Numbered from the stretch's first letter, positions 1-9,204 are shown. The stretch is DNA of 64,000 nt from Streptomyces sp. NBC_00670 (GCF_036226765.1 NZ_CP109017.1:62001-126000); one strand, 5' to 3'. A program made the numbers and translations. Notes: generated by a model not told the origin, from the sequence alone.

Positions 1-942
1 GGGTTTCGGATGCCGGTGCGGTCGGAGAGCACGTCGGCCGTCTCCGGCAGGGAGGCGACGAAACCGCGGGCGGCGGCGATCCGCCCGTGGAAGGACAGCA
101 CCCGGCGCACGTCGTGTTCGGCCATGGACATCAGCAGGGCTGCCTGCATCGCGGCCAGGCGGAGCCCGTCCTGATGCGGGGTGGGCAGGGGGTCGTGGAG
201 GATCTCGCGCAGCATCCTGTCGTGGACTTCCGGCACGATGAGCTGGTAGTCGGCGAGGATGCCGCGTTCGATCGCCTCGGCCAGGTCCAGGCGGTAGACG
301 ACGGGGCCGTAGATGGTGGGGTCGTCCATCGAGGCGAGTCGTTCGATCCGGGTGCGCGCCGTTGGATTTTGCGTGGTGCGCCAGTTGCGGGGCGTGGCGG
401 TCATGTAGAGGCGGTGCGTGGCCGGGATGGCGCGGTCGTCGTGGATGAGTCCCCAGCGCTTGTCCCAGTCGCCGCTGGTGCGGTGGGCTTCGTCGGCCAG
501 GGCGAAGGCCCAGGGCGGCAGCCGTTCGCCACGGTGGGCCTCGGCGATGGTGGGCAGGGAGGCGTAGGTGGCGAAGACGGCGATGCGTCCTCCCTCGGCG
601 ACGCGGCGGGCCAGGACCCGGGCGTCTGCGGTGAGCAGCAGACGGCCGCGCAGGCTGCGGTCGTGAACGCCGGGCAGTGAGCACACGCCGATGAGCTGGT
701 CGAAGCCGCCGTCGGCCAGCCAGCGGGCCGCGGTCTGGGTCAGGAGTTCAAGGGTCGGGACGAGGACGAGGACGGGGCGCCGCGCAGCGAAGTGCTCGGC
801 GACGCGCTTGCCGATGAGGGTCTTGCCGGTGCCGCAAGCGGCGATGATGGTCGCGGCCGCGTGTCGCGTGCCGCTCAGGGCCGTCCACTCCCGCGGCGAC
901 GGCTTCTGTTTGGTGGGGGCGCAGCTGAACACGGCCGGACAT
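1..942 (-). CDS. DEAH-box SF2 helicase, 3' end outside the window, probable frameshift near its start
   Basis: This is a superfamily 2 ATP-dependent helicase. In one minus-strand frame I read a Walker A motif (ACGTGKT), the DEAH box (ALADEAHRTSG) and motif III (YMTATPRNW), followed by the start of the second RecA domain (VLSFHGRI). The frame stays open to base 1, so the C-terminus lies outside. The ATG at 942 opens with LRPHQTEAV, the usual start of this family, but in another frame. Dropping one base from the CCC run at 890-892 (plus strand) joins it to the Walker A frame as AVAAEWTALSGTRHAAATI. The alternative is a GTG start at 932 with no LRPHQ segment. It is divergent from tniQ. Its role beyond DNA or RNA remodelling cannot be told. 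Confidence 0.8.
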
Positions 943-1208
943 GTGACGCGCTGACTCCCTTGTCGCGGAACTCCGTGCCCGCAGGGCACCTTCACCAGCC
1001 TTTTTGCAGTGAAGAGCCTGGCAGCTTTCCCGCAAGGTCCGGCCGACGCTGCTCGAAGCTGCTCTTTGTTTTCTTCGCGTGTGCGTAAGGGGTCGCCTCT
1101 GGGACCGGGTGTAGGCCACGTGAGACCGTTTCGTGAGCCTGGGCTGCCTGCCGAGGGCGGCGGCAGTTAGATGAAGCCGCGGCCGGACATCCCGGAAGGA
1201 GCGCCGTC
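943..1208. other. Intergenic region between divergent helicase and tniQ
   Basis: This 266-bp stretch separates the start of the helicase from the GTG of tniQ. It must hold both promoters. If the transposition genes still belong to an element, it could hold one end, but I see no convincing terminal inverted repeat. The only clear signal is the GGAAGGA ribosome binding site at 1194-1200 for tniQ. Confidence 0.4.
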
Positions 1209-2231
1209 GTGGCGGAGAAGCGGGACCAATGGCTCGGGCGGCGCCGGATGCATCTGCGGCTGCGGTTTCTGCAGGGCGAGTCCACCGGCTCGTACGTGAC
1301 GCGGCTGGCTGCCCGTAACAACCGCCCTACGGAAGAGGTGCTGCGGAGCATGGGCACCGGCCCGGTGCCCGTCGATCCGCAGTACACCGAGATGTACGTC
1401 AGCCGCTACGCGCGTGAGCGGCTGGCCACTCTGGCCGGCCACACCGTGGCCGAGATGCAGGAGCGTCTGATCGGGCTGCGCGATGAATTCCTCATGGACA
1501 AGGACGCCAAGGACGACTGGGAGTGGCCCTGGGACGCGCGGGCCGGCTACATCGTGCAGGCCTGCTCTCTGTGTGCGGCGCGCCGCGGCACCCGCTCGCC
1601 TGCCTGGCTGATCCTTCCCGACCCCTGGCAGGTGTGCCTGCGCCACCGGCGCTGGACGGACAACTCCCGCAGCACCGATACCCCCTACGTCGATCTGAGC
1701 GAGCTCGCGGAGGTCGTGCGCGCGCAGCAGCGCCTGAACCGGGTGCGCAAACGCCTGGGTCCTGCCGGACGGTGGGTGTTCGCGGACGCCTGTTCCGTCC
1801 TCGTGCGCTCCGGGTATCTCGAGGACCCCGCGCAGACGAAGCAGTGGGGTGTCCTCGCGGCGCAGCTGGGCGAGCAGCGGGTGCGGCCCCTGGCGCAGTT
1901 AAGCCGGCTTTCCCTGCTGACCCGGGACCTGGCCTGGCTTGAGGTGCGCCGCCTGAACGGCGTACTGGGCGGCATGGAGTACCAGGACTGGCTGCCGCGG
2001 ACAGCGCGTCGGCACGGTTACCGGTTCGTCGAGCCGCTGACCCTCTGGCACCGCCAGCACCGGCCGCTCACGCAGGGCATTCCGCAGCTTTTCAGCGGGG
2101 AACTGCCATCAAGCGCCGAGGTACGAAGGGTGGCAGGTCATGTCCTGCCCTCTTCTTTGGCGCCGGTGGAGGATCTTACGTGCCTGCCATGGGTGCGCCT
2201 GCCCAACTCGATGGACCGGCTGTTTCTGTAG
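1209..2231 (+). CDS. tniQ: TniQ-family (TnsD-like) target-selection protein
   Basis: TniQ/TnsD proteins choose the target site of Tn7- and Tn5053-type transposons and pass it to the TnsC/TniB ATPase. The family's opening motif is present as RFLQGESTGSYVTRLAARN near residues 19-37. A zinc-knuckle pattern follows, C119-x2-C122 and C143-x2-H146. At 340 aa it is similar to small TniQ proteins and shorter than TnsD. The GTG start is chosen for the GGAAGGA sequence eight bases upstream. It is the first of four same-strand genes, with a 210-bp gap before the TnsA-like gene. The family call is firm; whether this copy uses a fixed attachment site is unknown. Confidence 0.8.
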   Translation: MAEKRDQWLGRRRMHLRLRFLQGESTGSYVTRLAARNNRPTEEVLRSMGTGPVPVDPQYTEMYVSRYARERLATLAGHTVAEMQERLIGLRDEFLMDKDAKDDWEWPWDARAGYIVQACSLCAARRGTRSPAWLILPDPWQVCLRHRRWTDNSRSTDTPYVDLSELAEVVRAQQRLNRVRKRLGPAGRWVFADACSVLVRSGYLEDPAQTKQWGVLAAQLGEQRVRPLAQLSRLSLLTRDLAWLEVRRLNGVLGGMEYQDWLPRTARRHGYRFVEPLTLWHRQHRPLTQGIPQLFSGELPSSAEVRRVAGHVLPSSLAPVEDLTCLPWVRLPNSMDRLFL

Positions 2232-2441
2232 TCATCCGCGTCGCGTACGTCTGCTTTGGCCTCGAGCTGAGCAGACGTCCGGCGGATCTCCGGCACCAGG
2301 GAAACGCCGTCAAGGAACGAAAGCATCTGCATCCTTTCGGGTGAACTCCTCCGACGGCGTCACACGAGATCGCAGGAGGCCCGGAGCCTGGTGGAGGTCT
2401 GCCGCGCAGCAGGGCACGGCGCGGCACGAGGGGAGCAGCTG

Positions 2442-3149
2442 ATGGACTTACAGGTGCGCTATCGCGACGGCATGGGCCGTGAGCGCCTCGGCACTCCAGG
2501 GGCGTTGCGCGGGCTTCCGGTGGAGAAATGGCCGGTGCTGTACGAGCAGCGTGCCTACCAGGGGCGGAAGTCGAAGGTGCGCCAGTGGTGGTCGTCGACC
2601 ACCAAGAAGGAGGTCAGCTGCCGGTCCCTGGAGCATGCGTATGCGGCCATGTTCCTTGACCGTGATCCGTGCATCGTCTACCTGGCTGCACCGTCGCTGC
2701 AGGTCGAATGGCGCGAGGGTGAGCGTGCGGGGGTGGTGAACCCGGCGTTCATGGCGCGCACCACCAAGGGGCAGCAGATGCTCTATCTCCACTCCCCCGA
2801 CGGGAGGGAGCCGGACGATCAGGAATGGTCGGTGGCCCAGGCAGCTGCCGCGCAGGCGGGATGGCAGGTGGATGTCGCCCGGGCCCCGGGCGGTCAGCTG
2901 CGCCGCAATGTGTACATCGTCTCGCAGTTCCGTCACGACGAGTTCGCCGACGTCAGCGCCAGGGCCGTCCTGCTGGAGGCATTCGCCCGCCCCCTGCCGC
3001 TGAGCAGGGGCGCCGATGCGGTGGATCTTCCTCCGGGGCAGGGCCGTGCCAGCAGTTGGAACTTGCTGTGGACGCAGGACCTGACGACGCGCTGGGAGGA
3101 GCCCCTGACCCCCGACAGCCTGGTGTGGGCGGCCGGAGCGGCAGCATGA
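2442..3149 (+). CDS. tnsA: TnsA-like endonuclease subunit, catalytic core apparently degenerate
   Basis: In Tn7, TnsA cuts the 5' ends of the element so that TnsB and TnsA together excise it. This 235-aa protein keeps the TnsA N-terminal layout: SLEHAYAAMFLD carries the first acid (E64), followed by LAAPSLQVEW. At the position where the family normally has a PDF/PDY aspartate it reads NPAF (100-103). Where a lysine-containing strand is expected it reads LYLHSPD (114-120). Two of the three expected PD-(D/E)xK residues are therefore missing. The ATG at 2442 follows GGGGAG. Its stop overlaps the tnsB start (ATGA), so the two are probably translationally coupled. It may be a structural partner only; the alignment was done by eye. 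Confidence 0.72.
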   Translation: MDLQVRYRDGMGRERLGTPGALRGLPVEKWPVLYEQRAYQGRKSKVRQWWSSTTKKEVSCRSLEHAYAAMFLDRDPCIVYLAAPSLQVEWREGERAGVVNPAFMARTTKGQQMLYLHSPDGREPDDQEWSVAQAAAAQAGWQVDVARAPGGQLRRNVYIVSQFRHDEFADVSARAVLLEAFARPLPLSRGADAVDLPPGQGRASSWNLLWTQDLTTRWEEPLTPDSLVWAAGAAA

Positions 3150-5530
3150 GCACCGTCCTTTCCCTGCCGGTCGACGTCCCGGATGGGCCGGCCTGGACGC
3201 TCCGGCCGGGAATGACGGTCCGGTGGAAGACCGGCCGCTATCTGGTGGGCGCCTTGCAGGGTTCCACCGTGCATCTGGCGGCGATGGACGACGGCGGCGA
3301 GGACGCGCTGGTGGTGGTCTGCGTCCTTGTATCCGCCCCGGACTTCGCCGTGCTGAAGGACGACGGGATGGCGCAGGAGCCGGAAGCGGTGCCGGACCTG
3401 TCCGTACTGGAGCGGTTGGATGAAGAACAGCTGAAGGACGTGCGCCGCTGGGAGGAGCACGTCCGGGAGGTGCTGACCGGCCGCCCTGTCGGCGCCCGGG
3501 ACGGCGCCTTCACTGCGCGGCGCGGCTACGATCCGGCGACCACCACCCGCACCGCCCGCTACGCCCTGAAGGCGGCCGAGCTGAAGGCGGCCGGCCTGAC
3601 CGGCTCGGTCGCTACCGTGCAGCGCAAATGCCTGGCCTACGAAGCACACGGGCTGCTCGGTCTGGTCGACAAGCGGTGGCTGCGCACGAGCACCGTCCAC
3701 GGCAACGTCGACGAGCGGGTGGTGGCGCTGATCCAGCAGGAGGACAAAGCCCAGCGCGGCGCGTCGGCGGGCACCTTCTCCCGGCTGTACAAGCGGGTGC
3801 GCGCGGCGCTGCGCCGCGCGCACCCGGATGAGTACCGGGCCCTGATGCCGGCCCGCACCACCTTCTACGACCTGCTCAAGCGGCTGGGGATCTCGGCGGA
3901 GTCGCTGAAGGCGGCGCCCGGGCGGGGCAGTGATGCCACCGCCCTGCCCGAGCCTCCCTACCATCCGGTGCCAGTGTCGTTGCTGGGCGAGCGCGTGGAG
4001 ATCGACGGCACTGGGCTGGATGTCCTGGCGCTCGGCGACGACGGGCGTCCCGTGGCAGTGGAGTTGACCTATGCCTTGGACGTTCTGAGCCGCAGCTTCA
4101 TCGCCGGGATGATCGTTCCCAAGACTTCGGGGCGCAAGAAGGGGCCGGGCAGCCGACGCCGCGGCGGCCGCGGCACCAAGTCGCTGGATGCCGCGCTGCT
4201 GCTGGGCCAGGCGATGGCGCCGCTCGCGGCGCGCCCCGGCTGGTCGCCGCAGGCGCTGGCCGCCAACTCGGACCTGCCCTACGCCAAGATGCTGGCCGGC
4301 GATCCGCGGATGGCCGGTGCCGCGGCGCGGCCGGTGATCCGCCCGAAGACGGTGGTCGTCGACAACGCCAAGATCTTCAAGGCCCGGCACTTCAAGGACG
4401 TGTGCAGCATGCTGGGCATCGAGGTGGAGTCCGCCCGGGAGCGCACCCCCACCGACAAGGCGGTCATCGAACGCACCAACGCCTCGGTCAAGAGCATGTT
4501 CTCCCAGTTCGTCGCCGGCTACACCGGCAACAGCCTGGCCACGCGCGGCAACGACGTCGACAAGGAGCGGTTGTGGACGCTGAACGAGCTGCAGGATTTG
4601 TGGCACGAGTGGGTGGTCACCGAATGGCAGCGGCGACCACACGAAGGACTGCGCTCCCCCTTCCTTCCTTCTCTGATCCTCACCCCGAACCAGATGTATG
4701 CGGCGGCGGTGGCCGTGGAAGGCGCCGTGCCGCGGCCGGTCACACCGGATGAGAGCCGCAAGCTGCTCCTCCAGACGAAGCGGACCGTGACCCGCGACGG
4801 CATCAAGATCGGCAACCGTACGTATTTCAGCCATCGCATCCGGGAGTTCAAGAACCGGCACACCGGCATCAAGGGACAGGGCCGGCGCTGGCCGGTCTAC
4901 TACAACCCCTACGAGCCCAGCCGGGTGTGGCTGTATGACCACACGGTCGAAAAGGACCCCGCCCGCAGTCCGTGGGTGCCCTTCGACTTCAAGTACCAGC
5001 ACCTGATCCGCGACTCGTGGACCCAGTACCTGTGGGAGAAGGCCGCCGACCTCGTTGCCGACCTCGTCGGCCGGGAAGGCAGCGAGGAAGAAATCGCCCG
5101 GGCTGTGGACGATCTCCTGACCCGCGCACGGCGCGGCCCCTCCCCCACCTCCACCTCCGTCAAGCCGGTGGCCGCTTTCGTTCCGCAGCCCCTGGAGATC
5201 GCCGAAACACCGGCCAACCCGTACGCAGGGATCACCCGGGCCGAACCCGGCAGCGTGACGCCCGCACCGTCCCTCAACGTCGATGCCAAGGACCTCTTCC
5301 CGGGCCGCCGTGCCGCGCTGCCGTCCGCCGTGCCCGAACCCGCCGCCCCGCCGGCGTCGCCGGGCCGGCCCCGGCCCCCGCGGCGCCGTCCCGCTCCGGC
5401 GGGAGCGCACAGCTTGGGCGGATCAGCCGGCGACATCTTCCGGGAACTGGCAGCAAATCCGTCCGAGCGGCCTGCGCCGCGGCCCGATCAGGACCCGCCC
5501 CCACCCAGCCCAGACCCGCAGGAGACGTGA
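3146..5530 (+). CDS. tnsB: TnsB-like DDE transposase (rve / Mu C-terminal domains)
   Basis: This 794-aa protein is the 3'-end-cutting and strand-transfer transposase of a Tn7-like element. An N-terminal helix-turn-helix region (about residues 115-250) precedes an RNase-H-fold integrase core. All three catalytic acids can be placed: D287 in VEIDGTG, D406 in VVVDNAK and E442 in DKAVIERTN, with 35 residues between the last two. A Mu-type beta-barrel follows (GIKIGNRTYFS, VYYNPYEPSRVWLYD). The last 100 or so residues are rich in proline and arginine and probably disordered; in related systems the TnsB tail contacts TnsC. The ATG at 3146 overlaps the tnsA stop. The DDE triad is intact, so strand transfer could still be possible. 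Confidence 0.9.
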   Translation: MSTVLSLPVDVPDGPAWTLRPGMTVRWKTGRYLVGALQGSTVHLAAMDDGGEDALVVVCVLVSAPDFAVLKDDGMAQEPEAVPDLSVLERLDEEQLKDVRRWEEHVREVLTGRPVGARDGAFTARRGYDPATTTRTARYALKAAELKAAGLTGSVATVQRKCLAYEAHGLLGLVDKRWLRTSTVHGNVDERVVALIQQEDKAQRGASAGTFSRLYKRVRAALRRAHPDEYRALMPARTTFYDLLKRLGISAESLKAAPGRGSDATALPEPPYHPVPVSLLGERVEIDGTGLDVLALGDDGRPVAVELTYALDVLSRSFIAGMIVPKTSGRKKGPGSRRRGGRGTKSLDAALLLGQAMAPLAARPGWSPQALAANSDLPYAKMLAGDPRMAGAAARPVIRPKTVVVDNAKIFKARHFKDVCSMLGIEVESARERTPTDKAVIERTNASVKSMFSQFVAGYTGNSLATRGNDVDKERLWTLNELQDLWHEWVVTEWQRRPHEGLRSPFLPSLILTPNQMYAAAVAVEGAVPRPVTPDESRKLLLQTKRTVTRDGIKIGNRTYFSHRIREFKNRHTGIKGQGRRWPVYYNPYEPSRVWLYDHTVEKDPARSPWVPFDFKYQHLIRDSWTQYLWEKAADLVADLVGREGSEEEIARAVDDLLTRARRGPSPTSTSVKPVAAFVPQPLEIAETPANPYAGITRAEPGSVTPAPSLNVDAKDLFPGRRAALPSAVPEPAAPPASPGRPRPPRRRPAPAGAHSLGGSAGDIFRELAANPSERPAPRPDQDPPPPSPDPQET

Positions 5531-6597
5531 TGGACGCTGCGCGCACCGCCCCGAAACCAGCCGCCCCCGCAGCTCTCGCTGCGCGGTGGTCGCCGCTGGA
5601 TCCCGAACTGCTCACAGTGCGGGAGGGGTTCATGGACTTCGTGCACCGCAAACTCGAGCCGCCGGACTTGCAGGACTGCGCCCCCAAAGGCACGAAGGTC
5701 ACCGACACCGACCCGCGGATGATCTACCACGGAGAGATGATCCCCGTCTCCACCCCTGATGTGACCCAGGGGCTGAAGGACGCGCGGCGCACCCTGCGCA
5801 CCAACCGGTTCCGCCCCACCGGAAAACGCATGAGCATGATCATCGACGGATGTGCCGGCAAGACCACGCTGCTGCTCCAGATCGGACGCGCCTACCAGGG
5901 ACTACTGGAAACCGAGCGCAGGCCGGACAGCGAGTGGACCCCCGTCGTCTACATCAACGTCCCTCCGCGCCATGAAAGCAACATGGACTGGTCCCTGCCG
6001 CTCGCGGACTTCTTCGGCATGGACCACACCGTCAACATCGACAAGCGGACCTACCGCAGCACCGACATGACCGAACCGGTCATCCACGCCATGCGCGAAA
6101 GCCGTACCTCCCTGCTCCTCGTCGACGGAATCGACCGCATCCACGACAGCGACCTGACCGGTGCCTTCGACTACTTCGACTGCCTCCAGGCCCGCCTGCG
6201 CCTCTCGGTCATCTACAGCGGTCGCGGCGCCACCGACATCGTCAACGAGGGCCTGCACAACCGCCGCCGCAGCGAACGGCCCCGCACCTCCGAGCAGTTC
6301 CGCAGCAGCCTGCCTGTCATGCGGATCAACCCCATCCCCTTCCACGCGGGGCAGGAGGAGGGATGGCGCACCGTGCTGCGGGCCTACGACTCCAACCTCC
6401 GGCTCTACGACCACGAGCCCGGCTCGCTCCTGGACCTCGAGGAAGAACTCCACGAGCGCACCGGCGGCTACATGGACACCCTCGACCAGCTCATCTGCCA
6501 GACCGCCCAGCAAGCCATCGAAGACGAGACCGAAGCCATCACCAAAGAAGCCCTCGACGACATGTTCGTCGGCCGCAACGACCCCGACGACGACTGA
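5530..6597 (+). CDS. tnsC: TnsC/TniB-family AAA+ ATPase with atypical Walker motifs
   Basis: TnsC/TniB is the ATP-dependent regulator that bridges TniQ at the target to the transposase. The 355-aa protein has a recognisable but unusual P-loop, IIDGCAGKTTLL (G110-K111-T112), which seems shorter than the canonical GxxxxGKT. Its Walker B reads LLLVDGIDRI (D199-G200), with glycine where the family usually has a second acid. Sensor-like SVIYSGRGA and a C-terminal helical lid (HERTGGYMDTLDQLI) follow. The start overlaps the tnsB stop as TGATG. It is the last gene of the module and runs convergently into the CBASS genes. Whether it still hydrolyses ATP is uncertain. Confidence 0.82.
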   Translation: MDAARTAPKPAAPAALAARWSPLDPELLTVREGFMDFVHRKLEPPDLQDCAPKGTKVTDTDPRMIYHGEMIPVSTPDVTQGLKDARRTLRTNRFRPTGKRMSMIIDGCAGKTTLLLQIGRAYQGLLETERRPDSEWTPVVYINVPPRHESNMDWSLPLADFFGMDHTVNIDKRTYRSTDMTEPVIHAMRESRTSLLLVDGIDRIHDSDLTGAFDYFDCLQARLRLSVIYSGRGATDIVNEGLHNRRRSERPRTSEQFRSSLPVMRINPIPFHAGQEEGWRTVLRAYDSNLRLYDHEPGSLLDLEEELHERTGGYMDTLDQLICQTAQQAIEDETEAITKEALDDMFVGRNDPDDD

Positions 6598-6872
6598 CAC
6601 CGCGCCGGTAAGGCGCGCCGTCCTGTGCAGCGTGCACGACCGGTGCGGCTGCTGCGGCTGCCGCGGGCAGCCTGCTGCTTCGGCGTCGAACCATCGGGGG
6701 TGTTCGGCGGCCCCGCATCCGTGGCGCCGCCGACGGCCGGGACGCCGACGGTGAGAGCGCTGCCGCAGAGGCAGCCGTCGCCTGAGAGCTCTACGGTGCG
6801 GCTGGCCAGCCACCGGTGAACGGTGACGTGCTCTGGCGCCCCCGTTCTGAGCACCCGAGTTTTTTCGGCGTC

Positions 6873-7349
6873 TCATCCGACAGAGCGGGAGAGCTGCAGT
6901 TGCACCGGCTCGATGCGGCCGAGGCGGCATGCCCAGGCTGCGCCCTCCCAACGGCCTGCCCGGGGAGCGAAGATCACCGCGATGATGCTGTGGAAGCCCA
7001 GTTCCGGATCGCTGAGAAGTTTCCTGTAGGTGGCGGCGTCGCGAGCGCTGGGGATGGGGCGGCTGGCGGGGTGGGTGTGCCATTCGCCGACCCAGACGCT
7101 GCCGTCCCTCGCGAATACCTCGTCGGCCAGTGCCTGGGCGTGTGCCAGGTCGCGGAGGAAGTAGGTGGGGGTGCGTACGGCGGCAGGTCCGGGGGTTCCG
7201 GCGTGGTGGACGGTGACGGTGTCGTGAGTGTGGTGTCCCAGCAGGATGCCTCCGGTCTCCGTGCTGTGGTCGGACGTGCGCAGTTCGGTGGTGACGATCC
7301 GGGAGGCCTGGGCGGTGAAGTGCACGGTGGTGACAGGCTGCTGGGTCAT
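6873..7349 (-). CDS. cap3: JAMM/MPN metallopeptidase, CBASS Cap3-like deconjugase
   Basis: JAB/JAMM isopeptidases remove ubiquitin-like conjugates; in type II CBASS the equivalent, Cap3, reverses modification of the cyclase made by the E1/E2 enzymes. The 158-aa protein carries the complete zinc motif: E31 (ETGGILLG) and H91-x-H93-P...S101-x2-D104 in EWHTHPASRPIPSARD. It is the last gene of the minus-strand operon, and its ATG overlaps the stop of the E1 gene (ATGA). The 275-bp space to the convergent tnsC end holds no gene I can support. Confidence 0.85.
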   Translation of the reverse strand: MTQQPVTTVHFTAQASRIVTTELRTSDHSTETGGILLGHHTHDTVTVHHAGTPGPAAVRTPTYFLRDLAHAQALADEVFARDGSVWVGEWHTHPASRPIPSARDAATYRKLLSDPELGFHSIIAVIFAPRAGRWEGAAWACRLGRIEPVQLQLSRSVG

Positions 7350-8623
7350 GGTGCTTCGCAGGTGGGGCAGCCGGATATCGGTGGTGTGGCGGGCAGCCAG
7401 CGCAGCTCGGCGGTGTGGCCGAGGTCGAAGGGCGGGGCCCAGTCGGGTTGGCGGCGCAGGCCAAGCAGGGCATGCTCTCCCGGCAGTCGCTGGTCGGGAT
7501 GTCCGGCGCGTTCGAGGATGGTGGCGACGGCGGTTTTGGCCGCGAGCTGGGCGACCAGGTGAAGGTCGGAGCCGACTGCGGTCATCGGCCGGTGGCGGGT
7601 GCCGGTGCCGTACCCGGCGTCCAGGGCGGGCTCGGGGTCGAGGCCGCCTGCCTGGGCGAGGCTCTGGCGCCTACAGGTGAGGCATCCGTGCTGGGGCCAG
7701 GGACGCAGTCGCAGGATTTCGCCGAGGGCACCGTCCTGCAGGACGCACGCGAGCACTGCGGTGAGGCCGGCGCGGCGGGCCAGGTGGCCGGTGACGCGGC
7801 GCGGGGCCACTCCGTCTGCCGTGCATACGACGAGGTGGGTGTCCGCGAGGAGGGCCCGAATCTGGTCTGCGTGCTCGATGACGTCCAGGGCCCAAGGGGT
7901 GACCGTGGTGTCGGGGCGCAGTGCGGCGAGGTCCTCGGCCAGGGCGGTGACCTTGGATCGGCCGATGTGTCGGCGGGCGCTGGTGTGGCGGACGAGATTG
8001 TGCCAGTCGAGCCGGTCGGGGTCGACGAGGGTGAGATGGCCGATGCCGTAGCCGGCAAGTGCGTGTGCGGTGGCCGAGCCGATGCTTCCCGCTCCGATCA
8101 GCATGATCCGCGTGTTCTGCAGCTCGTGTACCGGCCAGTGGTCTTTGAGCTGGCAAATCCCGGTGGCCTCGGGCTCGACCGACACGGAGATCGGCTGGGC
8201 GCCTTCGCGGGTGACGTGCCAGGCGACGAGGTCCGGCAGATTGTGCTCGGGATAGGCATCCTTGAGGCCCGGTGCATGGGTGATGGCCCAGTAACCAGGA
8301 TCTCCGGGAGCTTTGTAGCCGTTGGGCACGGCTGCCTTGAAGGCGTCGAGTTTCATGAGCATGCCGCGTCTTGCGCTCAGGGCGAGCCACATCAGGTGAA
8401 GGTCGGCATGGACGCGGCACCACCAGCCGGTGGAAACGGGCGGATAGCTGCCGAGGAGGCGGTGCTCAGGCGGCGGTTCCACCGGAAAGATGCCGTCGCC
8501 GCGTTCGGAGAGACCGCGCACGACAGCGAAGCGTTCGGGATGGTTGATGCGCAGGGACAATCGGCCCCACGGCCCGGAGGAACGCATGATGGCCGCGGCA
8601 GACTGCGGGATGAGGATCAGCAC
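7346..8623 (-). CDS. E1-like ThiF-family adenylyltransferase of CBASS
   Basis: E1-like enzymes adenylate the C-terminus of their target and pass it to an E2; in CBASS this primes the cGAS-like cyclase. The 425-aa protein has an N-terminal region of about 165 residues of unknown fold, then the nucleotide-binding Rossmann segment GAGSIGSATAHAL (177-189) with the acidic strand end D201. VVCTADG (C267) and LACVLQDG (C293) offer candidate catalytic cysteines. Two CxxC pairs (C314/C317 and C419/C422) look like a zinc site. A GTG start at 8623 sits inside the E2 stop region and follows AGGAG, giving tight coupling. In well-studied CBASS operons E2 and E1 are fused as Cap2; here they are separate genes. 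Confidence 0.82.
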   Translation of the reverse strand: MLILIPQSAAAIMRSSGPWGRLSLRINHPERFAVVRGLSERGDGIFPVEPPPEHRLLGSYPPVSTGWWCRVHADLHLMWLALSARRGMLMKLDAFKAAVPNGYKAPGDPGYWAITHAPGLKDAYPEHNLPDLVAWHVTREGAQPISVSVEPEATGICQLKDHWPVHELQNTRIMLIGAGSIGSATAHALAGYGIGHLTLVDPDRLDWHNLVRHTSARRHIGRSKVTALAEDLAALRPDTTVTPWALDVIEHADQIRALLADTHLVVCTADGVAPRRVTGHLARRAGLTAVLACVLQDGALGEILRLRPWPQHGCLTCRRQSLAQAGGLDPEPALDAGYGTGTRHRPMTAVGSDLHLVAQLAAKTAVATILERAGHPDQRLPGEHALLGLRRQPDWAPPFDLGHTAELRWLPATPPISGCPTCEAP

Positions 8624-9204
8624 GCCGAATTCTCCTGCCCGTTCCTTTCGTGATGGCTGTGCTCGGTGCTGTCGTGGGGGCTTGGAGGCCGCGAGAGGAA
8701 GTGGTCGAAGCGGTCGTCGTCGACGATGCCGTTGTCGGTCATCTGCTCGATCACGCGGTGCTTCATGAGTGCGTACTCCACTCGCCAGCCTGCTGCTTTG
8801 AGGAGCAGGTCGGCTACCGAGTCGCGGCCCGTCCACAGGGCGTCCTCGCGCAGAAGGCACAGGCTCGCGTCGCCGTTGACGTGCCAGCGGGTCTGGGTCC
8901 ACTCGTACGGTTCGGGCAGCGGATCCACGGGGATGAGCCGGGGTGCCACCATGGGATAGGCCTGGCTGTATTCCATGCGGAGGAGGAGTCCTTCGTCGCC
9001 GATCCAGGTGGTGAGGTGCTCGGGCTCGGGCCGCTCGAAGGGCCAGTGGGGCAGTCTTCCCTCCCAGCTGCCTGCTCCGGTCTCGTTCCAGGAGAGGTCG
9101 GGGAACTGGGCGGTGATCTCCTCGTGGTCGCGGTGAAGCCGGCGCGGCTCGCACATCCACCAGGTGGTGAGCGTGCGGTCGTCGGGCGTGTGTGCGGCCG
9201 TCAT
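8617..9204 (-). CDS. Prokaryotic E2-like conjugating protein of CBASS
   Basis: E2-like proteins carry the thioester intermediate in ubiquitin-like transfer. This 195-aa protein shows the bacterial UBC pattern: a hydrophobic strand with proline-rich turn (YPMVAPRLIPVDP, 83-95), then RWHVNGDASLCLL, giving H108 and probable catalytic C116. An amphipathic helix follows (DSVADLLLKAAGWRVEYALM). The ATG at 9204 overlaps the cyclase stop (ATGA), and its own stop overlaps the E1 start. The acidic, histidine-rich C-terminal tail is probably flexible. It resembles the N-terminal half of Cap2 as a free-standing protein. Confidence 0.8.
   Translation of the reverse strand: MTAAHTPDDRTLTTWWMCEPRRLHRDHEEITAQFPDLSWNETGAGSWEGRLPHWPFERPEPEHLTTWIGDEGLLLRMEYSQAYPMVAPRLIPVDPLPEPYEWTQTRWHVNGDASLCLLREDALWTGRDSVADLLLKAAGWRVEYALMKHRVIEQMTDNGIVDDDRFDHFLSRPPSPHDSTEHSHHERNGQENSAC

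Noticed and set aside
2933..5410. 825-codon open frame on the minus strand
   Set aside because: It is antisense to tnsB, whose DDE core is unmistakable. High GC removes stops from the complementary frame. No domain pattern is seen.
6468..6854. Minus-strand frame of 128 codons between tnsC and the JAMM gene
   Set aside because: The first 50 codons have fair GC3, but it lacks a good ribosome binding site, matches nothing I know, and its second half is antisense to tnsC.
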